This document shows positions 1 through 10,183 of a DNA stretch of 64,000 bases, piece after piece. A model generated the notes under the pieces. The model was not told where the DNA came from, searched no databases, and saw only the letters and a program-made list of their open reading frames with translations. The position numbers were made by a program, and so were the translations under genes. Within the stretch, counting starts at the first letter, position 1, and each line of letters opens with the position of its first letter. The DNA is from Nitzschia sp. DOCU1 (taxonomy: Eukaryota; Bacillariophyta; Bacillariophyceae; Bacillariales; Bacillariaceae). Location: the NCBI GenBank assembly GCA_951394045.1, contig OX595987.1, positions 62,001 through 126,000 of the forward strand, read 5' to 3'.

Positions 1-237
1 TTGGGGAAAGGTCATCGATGACCGCTTGGGAAATGGGGAACAATGGGGCATGGGACGGGGGACCTGCGGTGTGTAGTTACAATATCTCTCTAACAAGTAT
101 AGTGTTACTACTACTGTGGGAGATTGCCTCTTGATCGAGGCCAAGAATAGTTCGTTATTACCAATGGACGCACACGTTTCGCAATACCAATCTTCTTCAG
201 GGATCCCGGGCAGGCCGACACATTTTGTATGCACAAC
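1..237. other. left-edge segment without a gene
   Basis: I see no supportable gene here. The sequence similarity shared with 19287 onward begins abruptly at about 238, so this segment lies outside the duplicated ABC transporter block and marks its left breakpoint. Confidence 0.5.
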
Positions 238-1695
238 GTATCGCAAATGATTTCCTACATTTGCCGCGAAAAGGAACGTCGTCAATAAGAATTGCTCAAA
301 ATGATGTCCGTCACGGAATCCGATATCGGACAGTCGTGGTTTGCTTCCTTTTTGGTCGCCACGCTTTGTTCGCTCGTTTCCAATTTACTCTACGAAAACT
401 CGTCAGCATTGATCTTGTGGGTCTTTTGGGACTTTTCCTTTGTGGCATTGGTTGTCTTTAGCATGTTGATTTCGTCATTTTCAGCAAAGACAACAAGGGT
501 AAGTTTGGACTCGTTTTCTACCAAGAGACAACGACATGCAATAACTTGCTCAACCTCCCTTTTCGTTTATAAAGACGGTTTTGATTGGACTCTTGCTCGT
601 GTTCATGGGCGTCTTTTTGACGCTTGCCGTGGACTATCAAGATGGCAACGCTATCACTATCGGTATCTTGAGTTTGCATCCCGTCACAGCCTTTCTTATG
701 GATTGTTGGAAATTAGACGTCTCGAAGATCAAGGAACGGGTGTTACCAAAGATACCTTGTCGGAAACGGATAGTCCTTCGGGATTTACTTTTTTGAACGC
801 CCTGCAAGCCTTGGTAGTGGACATTATCTTGTGGGGTGTCGTGACTTGGTATTTGAATCGCGTCATTCAACCTGACTTTGGACAAGCTCTTAGCTGGTAC
901 TTTCCTTTTACGGCCAGTTATTGGAAGTGCGGCACGAGTGATGTGTCGCCACCGGCAGATGCGGCATCGGGAATGGACCAGGCAGATGAACAAGTCAATG
1001 ATGGAATCATTCCGATTGAAGGCGTATCGAATGCTTTAACGTCGCAAAAGGATTCCAATATCGTCATTCGGCATCTGGGAAAAACGTTCGGAGAAAAGAC
1101 GGCCGTCGAGAACTTGAGTATGACCATGTTCAATGGGCAAGTTACGGCCTTGTTGGGACACAATGGAGCGTGAGTACTACTCTAGTTGGGGTGCAGCGTG
1201 TATTTCGTTGACTCGGTCCATTCTCACACCATACTTTTTACATTAGTGGCAAGACAACTACCATTTCCATGTTGACGGGCGCCTTGGCTCCTACGTCGGG
1301 TTCCGCCAGGATTTTGGGCAAGGACTTGCATTATCAATTGTCAGCCGTGCGAGGTGACTTGGGTATTTGCTTGCAGCACGACTGTCTCTTTCCCAACATG
1401 ACGGTCCGCGAACATATTCAATTCTTTTCTCGTCTCAAGGGACTGTATCAACAAATGTCCCATCAAGAGGCCGAAGAGCATGTTGACCAAATCATCAAAG
1501 ATGTGGCTTTATACGAGAAACGAAATTCCTTCTCCAAGAATCTCAGTGGGGGTATGAACAGAAAGTTGAGTGTAGCAATTGCCTTTTGCGGAGGTTCCAA
1601 GGTGGTACTATTGGATGAGCCAACCTCGGGAATGGACCCGTTTTCGCGTCGCTTTACTTGGAATGTGATTCGGCCGATGCGTCAGAATCGTTGCA
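238..1695 (+). pseudogene. ABCA-type ABC transporter fragment (TMD1 end and NBD1), copy 1
   Basis: This is the last part of the first transmembrane domain plus about two thirds of the first nucleotide-binding domain of an ABCA lipid-type exporter. A predicted intron lies at 499-574 (GTAAGT...AAAG) and a second at 1170-1246. After splicing the Walker A loop reads GHNGAGKTTT; the signature is LSGGMNRKLS and Walker B is VVLLDEPTSG. The ABCA-typical LEDQGTGV segment is present. The reading frame is broken at about 699, where the TM frame ending in SLHPVTAF must shift to reach YGLLEIRRLEDQG. Similarity to 19287-20712 is nearly complete until 1695, where the gene stops abruptly before the H-loop and is joined to an unrelated minus-strand gene. 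The fragment cannot make a transporter. The family assignment is secure. Confidence 0.85.
1170..1246 (+). other. predicted 77-bp intron inside the NBD1 Walker A codons
   Basis: The donor GTGAGT follows GGAGC and the acceptor CATTAG precedes TGGCAAG, so the alanine codon of GHNGA-GKTTT is split after its second base. The same intron is present in copy 2 at the corresponding place (20219-20295). The NBD2 fragment at 8249-9793 has an intron at the same codon and phase (8441-8525). Confidence 0.8.
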
Positions 1696-1696
1696 A

Positions 1697-2333
1697 GAGT
1701 CAAATCATTGGCTGTCACTTGTCGGACAGGCAACGGCTGGAGGTTCCAGGTAGATTTGTCAATCGGTTCCAGGTAGGCCTTCAAGATTTGATGGGGCGGC
1801 GGGGGTGGTCTACTCAAAGAAACATTGGCGGGGCGTTTTTGAGATACCCCCCAAAAGCCTTCCGGCTCGACCATGTGACCGAACGGGTTGGGCTGCCAAC
1901 CTGGCCTTCGAGGTTTCGGTTTGATACCTACTGCCGCGTCGGCTGCCGCTCGTTGTTGTTCCAGAATAATCTCCTGATAATCCAGTGGCAAACCGCCCAG
2001 ATTGTTGGGTAATGAGAAAGATGAATTCGTGGCTTTCTCTTTGGGTTCTTCCTGTTTAGGTGCCGATACTGCAACTCCGGCATTGTGGCTACTGGCTGCA
2101 GCAGCCGCCACTTGACGTAAATTCGCTAGATCTCGACCAGCCGAATGAATCGTTTCATTCCGTACATCGACAGGATCCAATTTGTGAACTCTCATTGCCA
2201 TGGAAAGCACATTGAATAAATACACAAACCACACCAGAATCAGGGCGCCCATCAAGACGGGAAAGGTCATGCACGAACGCAAGAGTCGTCGTCGCGGTGG
2301 CGGCGACAATCGTCGCACCATGCGCAACGCCAT
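1697..2333 (-). pseudogene. type II membrane protein, N-terminal fragment
   Basis: The reading begins at the ATG at 2333 with a short Arg-rich cytosolic head (RRLSPPPRRRLLRS). One membrane segment follows (FPVLMGALILVWFVYLF), then an Ala/Ser/Pro-rich stem. This is the layout of a Golgi type II glycosyltransferase or similar lumenal enzyme, but no catalytic domain is reached. At about 1696 the frame runs straight into the reverse complement of the ABCA fragment, so everything after that point in the long open frame (to 1608) is antisense ABC sequence and not real protein. The original 3' part of the gene is missing from this locus. The topology call is fair; the enzyme class is a guess. Confidence 0.45.
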
Positions 2334-2555
2334 TCTCGTTGATTTGCCACAATCAATCGATAGTATCGCGTCTTGTGTGCGTAGGATACAAACAATGTTA
2401 TAAAACAGGCAAAAGTCTCCCTCTATGACACAAAAGTGATGGGGAATGACCTCGCTCTCATCTCATCATCGTCACTCATTTCTCTTCGCGACTCTTCCTG
2501 TGTACGAGCAGGCCCGTTCGATAACGGTCATTCAACAGTTAGGTTGGAATACTAT

Positions 2556-3245
2556 TCGAATTATTCGTTGGAGGACGCCGTAGTAGTAGTAATAGTAGTC
2601 GTCGGTCCAGCCTGAGTGTTCCAAATGACAAAGTTAAGGCCTCTAGCTAGCTAGCATTGGAGAACTATTTACTATCGTAAAACAAATACGAGTCAACAAT
2701 AAAGATTCCGTGGGTCCTATTTTGGGTGGATTGGTTTGGGTGTCGGCTTGTGGTAAGTTTGGCTGATGTGTCTAGTAGTAGCACGCAACAGCGTCGTTTG
2801 ATCAAAGATTCTCTCCATCGGTACTAATCATTGCCTTGTTGTTCCTTCCCCATTTCGCAGGCTTTTAATCTCGTTCTATATCAGAACACAAAAGCAACTC
2901 AAGAGCAACATTCCAACTGCATGAACTCGACCCATTGCAATTCATTCTCCCCGCACAAAGAGAGCAGTACAGCACTGGGCCGGTTTGTGCTTCCGGTATT
3001 AAAAAAAGTCCTCCGCCTGCGATCGTCGCATAGAGTCAAGAATCGTTGTGCTTTTCATATGGGCGGGAAAGGATTGGAATCGGCAGTACGCCATCAAGTG
3101 AGATGGCTGGATTGTTGTTTCTAGTACTAATAGGCGGATCTCCCTCCGGTAGGTGGGTAGAGAACGCCATCAAAGGGTAGAACAGCTGTGGCCCCACCCC
3201 ATCCAAATCGAAGAGGCTTTGACGTAGCGGTGGCGCTCAGTAGGT
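2556..3245. repeat. diverged direct duplicate of 6398-7262
   Basis: Two blocks match the downstream locus in the same order. Block 2556-2745 matches 6398-6560 and includes the 3' end of the coding region (remnant of the GGRRRSAR...Q-TK tail) plus the AGCTAGCATTG-GAACTATTTACTA motif. Block 3060-3245 matches 7080-7262, including AACAGCTGTGGCCC. The shorter distance between blocks here is explained largely by the 340-bp inverted repeat at 6617-6956, which is absent from this copy. No intact gene remains in this copy. Confidence 0.6.
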
Positions 3246-3473
3246 TGTTATGTTCGTACGGCCGATAAAGCCAATAGGTGCGAGATTCCATGTTTTGGAA
3301 TCAAGCAAAGATCATCATATCACCGATATCGATCTTTTGTAAGTGTCTCGTCATCATTGCATCCTTCAGTTCTTGCTTCCTCCGACAAAAAGGTTTGGTA
3401 ACGAATGTAAATCTCTTCGCCCGGACAACGTTCGACGTTAAAGGAACATTCGCGGTGAGATCGTTACACTTCT

Positions 3474-3783
3474 TGTGAAAGTAATCGTCCTTTGAAAGAA
3501 ACTCTCTTGCAAATGAAGATCACTATCACACAAAGTGTGACGATAATGAATGCAATGCACAGCAACGCTATGAATGACGAAAATGAGAGGATGTGAGTGA
3601 CTAATGCCAATGTGGGCATTTTGCAGCATCCAGCGCTCCGTCACGCTTTCAAGCGGTTAGGGTTAGAAAGCGTCAACTCTCGGACAGTCATTACTGTAAA
3701 AGTAATCATCCTCTGAAAGAGTGTTTGAAACATTCTTGCAACGGATAATCACTTTCACAACAAAGTGTAGGGATGATAATGTC
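3474..3783. repeat. short direct repeat pair, about 80 bp each
   Basis: The segments 3474-3552 and 3695-3783 share the series AAAGTAATC, CCTNTGAAAGA, TTCTTGCAA or TCTCTTGCAAA, and ACAAAGTGT in the same order with small gaps. No gene is recognisable in or beside them. Confidence 0.5.
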
Positions 3784-3815
3784 AACGATGGCGAACCATC
3801 GTTCTTGCATTCTGC

Positions 3816-5084
3816 TCATGCCAAGACAAGTTCTTCCAGCCAATCGCGCAATAAAGCCCAATTGTCTCCAAAGTGCACGGAATAGGTTTGTTTGGGGTAC
3901 TCTTGTAGCAACGGCAAAAGCTGTTCGACAAGAAAACGCTTAGCGTGTGGAATGCATATCTGTTCGTCGTCGTCATCTTCGACTTCAAACGTTAGTATCC
4001 CAAAAAGGATACAGCATAGATCAATGTGTAACAACACAGGACTGTACTGGACTTCGCCATTATTATTTTCGACATCGTCTTGAGTAGAATCTTGATTGTT
4101 GTAAATACTGTTTGCCACCAGCACTAATACCACTGCCATTATCGTCATCGTCTGGAATGCCAATCGCAAACGCAAACATGTGTGGTCGTTCTGCAGGAGG
4201 CCCAGCATGAACATGATTGGCTCCATCAGCAATCAATGTCGTTCCTGGAGCACACTCCTTGAGTTTTGCAACGCATGAGCAACGGATTGATAGAGCCTTC
4301 CAAAGTTCCGCAGCTGATCATTCAGGGAAACCCAGCCAAAGTACTTGGCATAGGCTTTGGTGGACAAGGGTGCATCGCCCATGGTCTTTAATATTTCCGC
4401 CACGATTCTTGGGAGGAACAGTGACTCCCAATGATTCCGTAAATCCAGAGACGAGGCAATGACTGGGTTATTCATGGCGTACACAATGGTGCTGGGGCAC
4501 CGCGGTGACATGTACAAGCAGATCTGTAAATTTGGATTCATGTGGTCAATGTGTCGTACTTGTCCATGTACCCGCCCTAGCGACAAAATAAACATGAGAT
4601 TGCCCAGCCGACTGTAGGTTCGATCGTCAATAAGATCGTTCGAACATTCCTGCCGCCGTCTGCTCCGCCTGTTACACATGTTAAGCATGTACTGATGCAA
4701 CTTGTGGACGGTCAGGGAACTATTGGGATACTTTTCTGCAAACGCATCGAGTAACAGTTCGGCAGCTCCCTTGTTGCTGTTGGTGGTGGCTGTTGCGTGG
4801 TATGCTTCATCGTGTTGTGGAATGGACAGTCGATAAATGGAATGTGCCGAGTTACCTCCAGACAACTCTCCCACCAATGACGACGAAGAGTCGATCTGTT
4901 GCTCCAACAAGGCCAATGTTTTGTCGGGCTGTTCCACTAGCACAAAGTGGCCAAATGCTTCCAAGGCACGAGCAAAGGATTCTTCTTTGGAAGTTTTTGG
5001 CTCTTCAATCGTCACGCCCAGTTCCAAGAGTTCGGCTATCACAGCGGCGTCGGTTCTCGCCATAGCTGCTGCTGCTGCTGTCAT
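3816..5084 (-). pseudogene. possible 2-oxoglutarate/Fe(II)-type cupin protein, frameshifted
   Basis: From the ATG at 5084 an open frame of 283 codons runs to 4233 with an Ala-rich start, a helical region and a segment QVRHIDHMNPNLQICLYMSP. The conserved-looking continuation lies in another frame (LKECAPGTTLIADG, NHVHAGPPAERP, MFAFAIGI). A further frame change is then needed to reach GEVQYSPVLLHIDLCCILFG and the C-terminus at 3816. HID (HxD) plus a distal His (HAGP) and Arg would fit a double-stranded beta-helix iron site like that of phytanoyl-CoA-dioxygenase relatives, but this is inference. Two frameshifts within about 200 bp make this a likely pseudogene unless they are sequence errors. 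An alternative is an uncharacterised diatom family without enzyme activity. Confidence 0.5.
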
Positions 5085-5532
5085 GGCTCGTTCGATGATT
5101 TGCCTACTCCATCATACGCATTTCGCAGACTTTGACCTCGATACATCAAATGATACTCAAGACCGCGCCATTCGGAGAATAGACATGGGTTGCTGTTGTG
5201 AAATAGAGGATCTTGCAATGGACACATGGATACTTTTGCAATGCAGTCCATCGAGTCGACAGATCGGCGACCATCCATCCAATCATATGCCAAGAAACCG
5301 ACCGTCCGTACCGTGCTGACTGACCGCGAACGACTCCGACAGTTCTTGCGTAGATTTTCCTCGTAGATAAATGTACTGTTGCGAGCCGGCCTTTCCATAC
5401 GAGCGTGGTAGAACCAGAAAACGATTTCACCAAACTTGGGAAAATCGATTGCTGTTGCTGCCATCACACACAACTTCTCAACGAGACTGTTTTGTAAAAG
5501 TTATATCAAAGCTATTCAACTATTGTTCTACA

Positions 5533-6444
5533 ATGATTGACATCCATATCATCCTTTTGTTCTTGATCTACGAGACGGCTTTCATTCTTGCTGGCTTGGG
5601 CGTCATGCTGTTCCCGTCTGTGCCCTTGCAATGGGCGGCAAAGGCTCTCTCTGTCGTCAAGTGCATCTGCCGTGGAATCGCCGTGGGATTTGCCTTCCTT
5701 TGGAAGGTATTGGTATTGATGAGCGAGTTTGTTGCTTGTCTTCTTGTTACTGGCTTCTTTGCTCATTCATCTTTGGGCGTCTCCGTGGTCGTTATCGGGT
5801 GCGGATTGATTGTTGCTTGTGTCGGCGTCCCCGACGAGATTGATGATCTATTCCATGCAATTCCCGAATGGCGACAAGAAATGGAAAAGTACCAAGAGAC
5901 ATTCTACGATCATTTGATTCCTATGGGCGATGAGGATGACGAGGACGATTCCTACAGTGGGACGTCAGTCTACGACGAAATCATGCGTTACGAGCGATTG
6001 AGAAAGCAAGCTCTCGTTTTGCATGAAATTGTCGAGGTCAGGGAAGATGTGTCTGTGTCTATTGAAAATGAAAACAAGGACAATGATTCACTATGCTACT
6101 CCATCGACTCGGAATGGGATGGAAGCATTCTCTACGGTGAATCCATCGATGAAGACGAAAATGACGACGACGGAACCCAAATCGTGGTAGTTTTGGATTT
6201 CCACGATGAAGAGGAAATGGAACAAATCCTTCCCACACCAAGCACTATTCCTGATTTGGCTCAAGATACTATGTTTGTTGCTCAGCCATCACCGCGACGA
6301 TCTCCTCGACTTGCTGCGTTGGCCGAAGCACGTACCGAAGAACAACGATTGGTCGCAGAATTGCAGCGAGCCAAGAAAGCTTTGGGCTCCACTGTGATTG
6401 GAGGGCGCCGCCGTTCGGCCCGAGTGTTCCAAGCGACAAAGTAA
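5533..6444 (+). CDS. three-TM protein with long acidic tail, function unknown
   Basis: The open frame extends upstream to 5371, but I start at the ATG at 5533 because it directly precedes a hydrophobic segment; this gives 303 residues. Three membrane segments occupy roughly residues 5-30, 45-75 and 80-98. They are followed by a highly acidic region with DEDDEDD and DEDENDDDG stretches. The tail is basic, with SPRRSPRLAAL and GGRRRSAR and a short predicted coiled coil between them. I do not recognise the family. A degenerate copy of the last part of this gene and its downstream flank lies at 2556-3245, so the locus was duplicated. The gene looks intact and its first three segments argue for an endomembrane location. 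Confidence 0.6.
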   Translation: MIDIHIILLFLIYETAFILAGLGVMLFPSVPLQWAAKALSVVKCICRGIAVGFAFLWKVLVLMSEFVACLLVTGFFAHSSLGVSVVVIGCGLIVACVGVPDEIDDLFHAIPEWRQEMEKYQETFYDHLIPMGDEDDEDDSYSGTSVYDEIMRYERLRKQALVLHEIVEVREDVSVSIENENKDNDSLCYSIDSEWDGSILYGESIDEDENDDDGTQIVVVLDFHDEEEMEQILPTPSTIPDLAQDTMFVAQPSPRRSPRLAALAEARTEEQRLVAELQRAKKALGSTVIGGRRRSARVFQATK

Positions 6445-7262
6445 ATGGTCGGGCCATAGCTAGCATTGCCGAACTATTTACTACAAAAACGACAAAAGAA
6501 AAAACAAAAAAGAAAATCTGTGGGTGCTATCAAGTCGGTGGATCTGTTTGTGCGAGTGAAAGCGTAAGTGTGTCTCATGTTTTATTGCTTGCTCCAATTC
6601 GACAAACAATGATGTTCTACAAGAGTTTCTACTACGAAGCAAAAATATCCTATTCGTTTGATGGCGGCAAGTCTTCGGCTGCCCTCGACTCTTTCTCTTT
6701 CTACGATTATTATTTTGTCCTGCAAGATCTTTCAAGAACGAGTTAAAATGCACACGGAGTCATCTGGTTTGGGGTTCCAGATTCGAACGTCCCCCGGTGT
6801 TGAAGTTAAGGATTCCGTGCGCACTTTTGACTCGCTATTGCAAGATCTTGCAGGACAAATAAATAATCGTAGAAAGAGACAGCGACGAAGGCAGCCGTAG
6901 ACTTGCCGCCATCAAAGAAATAGGATATGTTTCCATCGTAGTAGAAACTCTTGTAGACCTTCGAACGATTATCGAGTCCTGTAGGAAATAATCAATAAAT
7001 TGATTGTCCTAGTTGTGTTTCAATGCGAAGTTCGCGTTACATGGCGTGCCTCTTTTTGATTTAAAGCTGGGTGACAATGATGGCGGCTCAAGGAGAGGAC
7101 TGGAATTAGCAATACACCATCGAGTGAGGTGGCTGGATTGTTGTTTCTAATAGGCGGATCTCCTTCCAATAAATGGTAGAGGAGGCCATCAAGGGGCAGA
7201 ACAGCTGTGGCCCTACCCCGTCTAAATCGAACAGCTTTGACGTAGCGCTGGGGCTCTGTAAA
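6398..7262. repeat. 3' flank duplicated at 2556-3245
   Basis: This is the second, longer copy of the diverged duplicate described at 2556-3245. It includes the last codons of the acidic TM protein and about 800 bp downstream, and it alone carries the inverted repeat at 6617-6956. I see no convincing gene in the noncoding part. Confidence 0.55.
6617..6956. repeat. inverted repeat with two arms of about 117 bp
   Basis: The left arm 6617-6732 and right arm 6840-6956 are reverse complements with few mismatches, separated by about 107 bp. Shared landmarks are CTACAAGAGTTTCTACTACG at the outer end and TTTGTCCTGCAAGATCTT at the inner end. A transcript would fold into a long hairpin. The arms are open in one frame, giving peptides beginning with YKSFYY on opposite strands, but I do not call a gene. 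Confidence 0.75.
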
Positions 7263-7755
7263 TTGTTGTGTGAACAGTGAAGCCAATCGGGGGAGAGCTT
7301 TCAGAATCCCAACAACCACCATGTTATAATCACCAATAGAAACTGAACTATCTCGTCAACTTCCAATTCGTGGTCCTCTGGCGCCACTCTTGCTTCTTCT
7401 GACTCGTCTAGTCATTGCATTAACTTGGGTTGAAGGTGCAGATCAATGTTACAATACCAAATTGGCAAACATGACTGTGGCCTCGTTGTTCTTGGCGGAG
7501 GCATCAGCATTGATAACAATCGTCACGGCTTGAGACAAATCTTCGCCTTAAGAGTTTCAATAATTCTCGCGATCACGCTTTCCTTTTCCTTGTTCCGACT
7601 CGGGAACGATTCAATGACAAGTTATCCAATCGCGCGTCTTTGCTCTGAGACTGCAATTCTGAGATTGTTTCTCGCACGGCTCGATCGTTAGAGGGCGTTG
7701 CTCATGGCTTTCCGGCTGTTGCAAGTGCTTCGTTCTGAGTTGTGGCGGGAGAGCG

Positions 7756-8040
7756 CACGTTACGTTCATCTTGTTGAATGCTGTCGCGTCGTTGGCTTTG
7801 ACCTTAAGTTGTTGTGGACCGCAAATTCAAGCCGCATTGACCGATCCAAAATCCAAAAAAGCTATTGATTTACTGAATAGCCTGGATTTACGAGATCAAG
7901 TGGGAAGTTATCGCGTTATTGTATCCAATGAAACACCACAACTCGAAGACTTTACCTTGTGTATCCTACAACAAAACAATTGCTTTCAATGTGACTCGCC
8001 CATTTTGAAACAACCACGCGTTCCCCTTTTAAAGACTTGT
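7756..8040 (+). pseudogene. possible VDE/lipocalin-type lumenal protein, N-terminal fragment
   Basis: The frame encodes a short hydrophobic start (residues like AVASLALTLSCC) and then a segment with LNSLDLRDQVGSYRV, EDFTLCILQ and NNCFQCD. These words resemble a diatom family that I recall as having a violaxanthin-de-epoxidase-like lipocalin domain; the assignment is from memory and is only moderately secure. At about 8040, after VPLLKTC, the similarity stops. The next bases read as an unrelated minus-strand coding fragment, so the predicted lipocalin barrel is missing. Codons after this point in the open frame (to 8121) are antisense to that fragment. Confidence 0.4.
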
Positions 8041-8248
8041 GGCGCCATTTGCTCCAAAATAGCTTCTTCGTCGGGCGTGGTTCCGGTGTGGCACCGTCGT
8101 TTGTTTTGCGCGACAAACTGAAGGAATTTCCCGTCATGAGTGGGAAAGACATCATGAATCCAAGGCAAAAAGGGATCTTCATCGGGATAGTCATCCACGG
8201 GCCATTGTTCCGGCAAACGCTGGCACGAATTGAGTTTTGGATACTCGA
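8041..8248 (-). pseudogene. internal fragment of an uncharacterised diatom protein
   Basis: On the minus strand the frame reads SCQRLPEQWPVDDYPDEDPF, then LPWIHDVFP, KFLQFVAQNKRRCHTGTT and AILEQMAPQ. It has the feel of a conserved extracytosolic domain from a type II membrane protein; I do not know its function. It is bounded by the lipocalin-like fragment at about 8040 and by the truncated ABCA NBD2 at about 8248, and lacks both a start codon and a stop of its own. Confidence 0.4.
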
Positions 8249-9793
8249 CTGATCGTAGCGTAAAGCTCGACATGCTCTCTCCCGGCCATGTTGGCAAAGT
8301 GCGCATCGAACTGAGGACAGTATCCGACCCGACGACGGGTCTTTTCAGGCTCCCTTGATACGCTGTAGCCCGCCAGGGTCGCGTCGCCAGAAGTGGCGGG
8401 AACCTCGGCGGTCAGCATCTGCATAGTCGTCGTCTTTCCACTGCAAACACGAACGCAAGATTGTAAAGGGTGAGAGACAGAGACTCATGGTGCCTCGAGC
8501 CAAAAACCGAGACTTCAAAACTTACGCCCCGTTCACGCCCAGTAAGCCAAAAACTTGGCCAGGCGGGATACCCAGAGATAAATTATTGACTGCCTTCTTT
8601 CCGTTGTCGTACGTCTTCGACAATTTGTCGCACACAATAATGTCGTTATTGGCGCCGCCGCTGCCAACACGCTCCTCCTCCGCCAATACGTCGCTGTCCT
8701 CAGCTAGTTCCGTCGTGATGTCACGATCCGACGATTTCGGCCACGAGCACGTCAGGCACCAAGTGAACTTCTTCAAGGCCGAAACAATACTTGGATTAGT
8801 GCTCCAGATATCGATCTGGATAGCAAGAATGACGTAAACCACCGACTCCCACCCCAAAAAGACCACGTCGTACAGCAACACTTCCTTGCTCCAAACGGTC
8901 GTCAAGCCGGGGTACAAGAACTTCACAAAGTCGATGTTGAGAGCAAAGTAGAGAGCGTGTCCGAGGCAGAAGCAAGGATGGAAGCGCAGAATCCAAGACA
9001 GGATGTTGGCAATATCCACCAGATTTTGCTTGGGTTCGTATGGGTCTCCCCCGATCAAGGTGAGAATAATGACTGTGACCGGCCCGCCCATTCCGATCAA
9101 AAATCCAGAGATAATCGAGATGACGTTACAGAGGGCCGGCGATTTGAAGAGATAGGTCAGGCAGTACGTGTATCCAGCGGCAGCGGGCCCGTAAAGAACC
9201 ATGGCAGAAATCACCCCGCCAAGGACTCCAAACTCGGTCGTCGTGAAAGCATCAACCTTGAAGATGAAAAACATCGCCACGACGATCCAAAGAGGAAACT
9301 GGTAGTTGACAATGTCCCATAGGTACGTCGAAACCCAATATCCCGAAGGCTTGACTCCCGTCACAGTCTGCAAGTGCTTGGCCTTGGATTCGCGTTCCGC
9401 CACGATGAATGTTCCAAAGCTTCCGGCAATAAATGGGAAACTCAAAACTAGCAAAAACCATGCCGTGAAGGCATCTTCCGTCTTTGCGATGGATTTCTCA
9501 AAGTCGGTAAGCGGCAACGGGTGGATAGTGGTTTGGATTGTGAAGTCGTCCGTACCCAAAGCAGCTCGTGCGATACCCTCTGTAGCCAAGGACATGTAGG
9601 TCGGTGTGACGTGCAATGCCGTAAAGTTGTATTGAATGAGATAGCCCAACCCAGTATAAGCTGGGCAGTCACTCGCATTGTTCAACAAAGTCTGGCCAAA
9701 CGATTCTGCGAGCTCGCCAACGCTAGTACAATTTGCGAGCACGATTTCGTCGAACGAGCTACCATCCCCAAGGATGCTTGTAGAATCGTTGAA
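8249..9793 (-). pseudogene. ABCA transporter fragment: TMD2 and start of NBD2
   Basis: A long minus-strand frame (9742-8522) carries the large extracytosolic loop, then six or so membrane segments of TMD2 (for example WFLLVLSFPFIAGSFGTFIV and LWIVVAMFFIF), then the NBD2 start CDKLSKTYDNGKKAV and GLLGVNGA. An 85-bp intron at 8441-8525 splits Walker A exactly as in NBD1; after splicing it reads GVNGAGKTTTM. The next exon has the Q-loop region RRRVGYCPQFDA and ends abruptly near ELYATI, at about 8248. Signature and Walker B are therefore absent. The 5' breakpoint is about 9793, where similarity to 24826 onward begins. It is the second half of the same kind of transporter whose first half lies at 19244-21775, in opposite orientation. 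Confidence 0.85.
8441..8525 (-). other. predicted 85-bp intron inside the NBD2 Walker A codons
   Basis: On the minus strand the donor GTAAG follows GGGGC and the acceptor TTTGCAG precedes TGGAAAG. The split falls after the second base of the alanine codon in GVNGA-GKTTT, identical in position and phase to the NBD1 intron. Confidence 0.8.
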
Positions 9794-10183
9794 TTGGTGA
9801 TGATCACTCTCGTCTTCTTCAGCAGGCTCAGCTTATTTGCCCTGGCGTCATCGTCATACTTTGGATCGCTACCGATTGGGTCGGTTCTCGGCGACGCTTC
9901 CTTTTTGCGCATCATGTACATCACTCTCTACTTTGTCGTCAGGTTCGGCTTGTTCGCTTCGTCGTCGTACTTTGGATTGCAATCAATTGGGTGGATACAT
10001 CTCCTCGGAAACTTGAATCATATACCGAAAGGCGACGGGCAAGAACGAACGAACTTTGCTTCCCCGTCTCCTAACCCCGTGTATTCTCCTCCTCGTGGTG
10101 CAAAAGAGTAGACATTACCAAGATCCAGCGTGGTATACAATAGAGAGGGCATGATGTTTTTGCCCGAGACACCGTACAGTCGA
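9794..10183. other. 390 bp without a recognised gene
   Basis: Short direct near-repeats occur, for example TACTTTGGATCGCTACCGAT and TACTTTGGATTGCAATCAAT about 120 bp apart. I see no conserved coding signal. Confidence 0.4.

Noticed and set aside
292..574. Continuous 293-codon open frame as the real protein of ABCA copy 1
   Set aside because: It reads through the predicted 76-bp intron and through a transmembrane exon in the wrong frame; the spliced frame gives recognisable ABCA sequence instead.
1608..1696. C-terminus of the minus-strand type II membrane protein
   Set aside because: These codons are the exact reverse complement of ABCA NBD1 coding sequence and so represent read-through across a breakpoint.
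9521..10111. 196-codon plus-strand open frame
   Set aside because: Its first half is antisense to the ABCA loop sequence and the remainder shows no conserved features.
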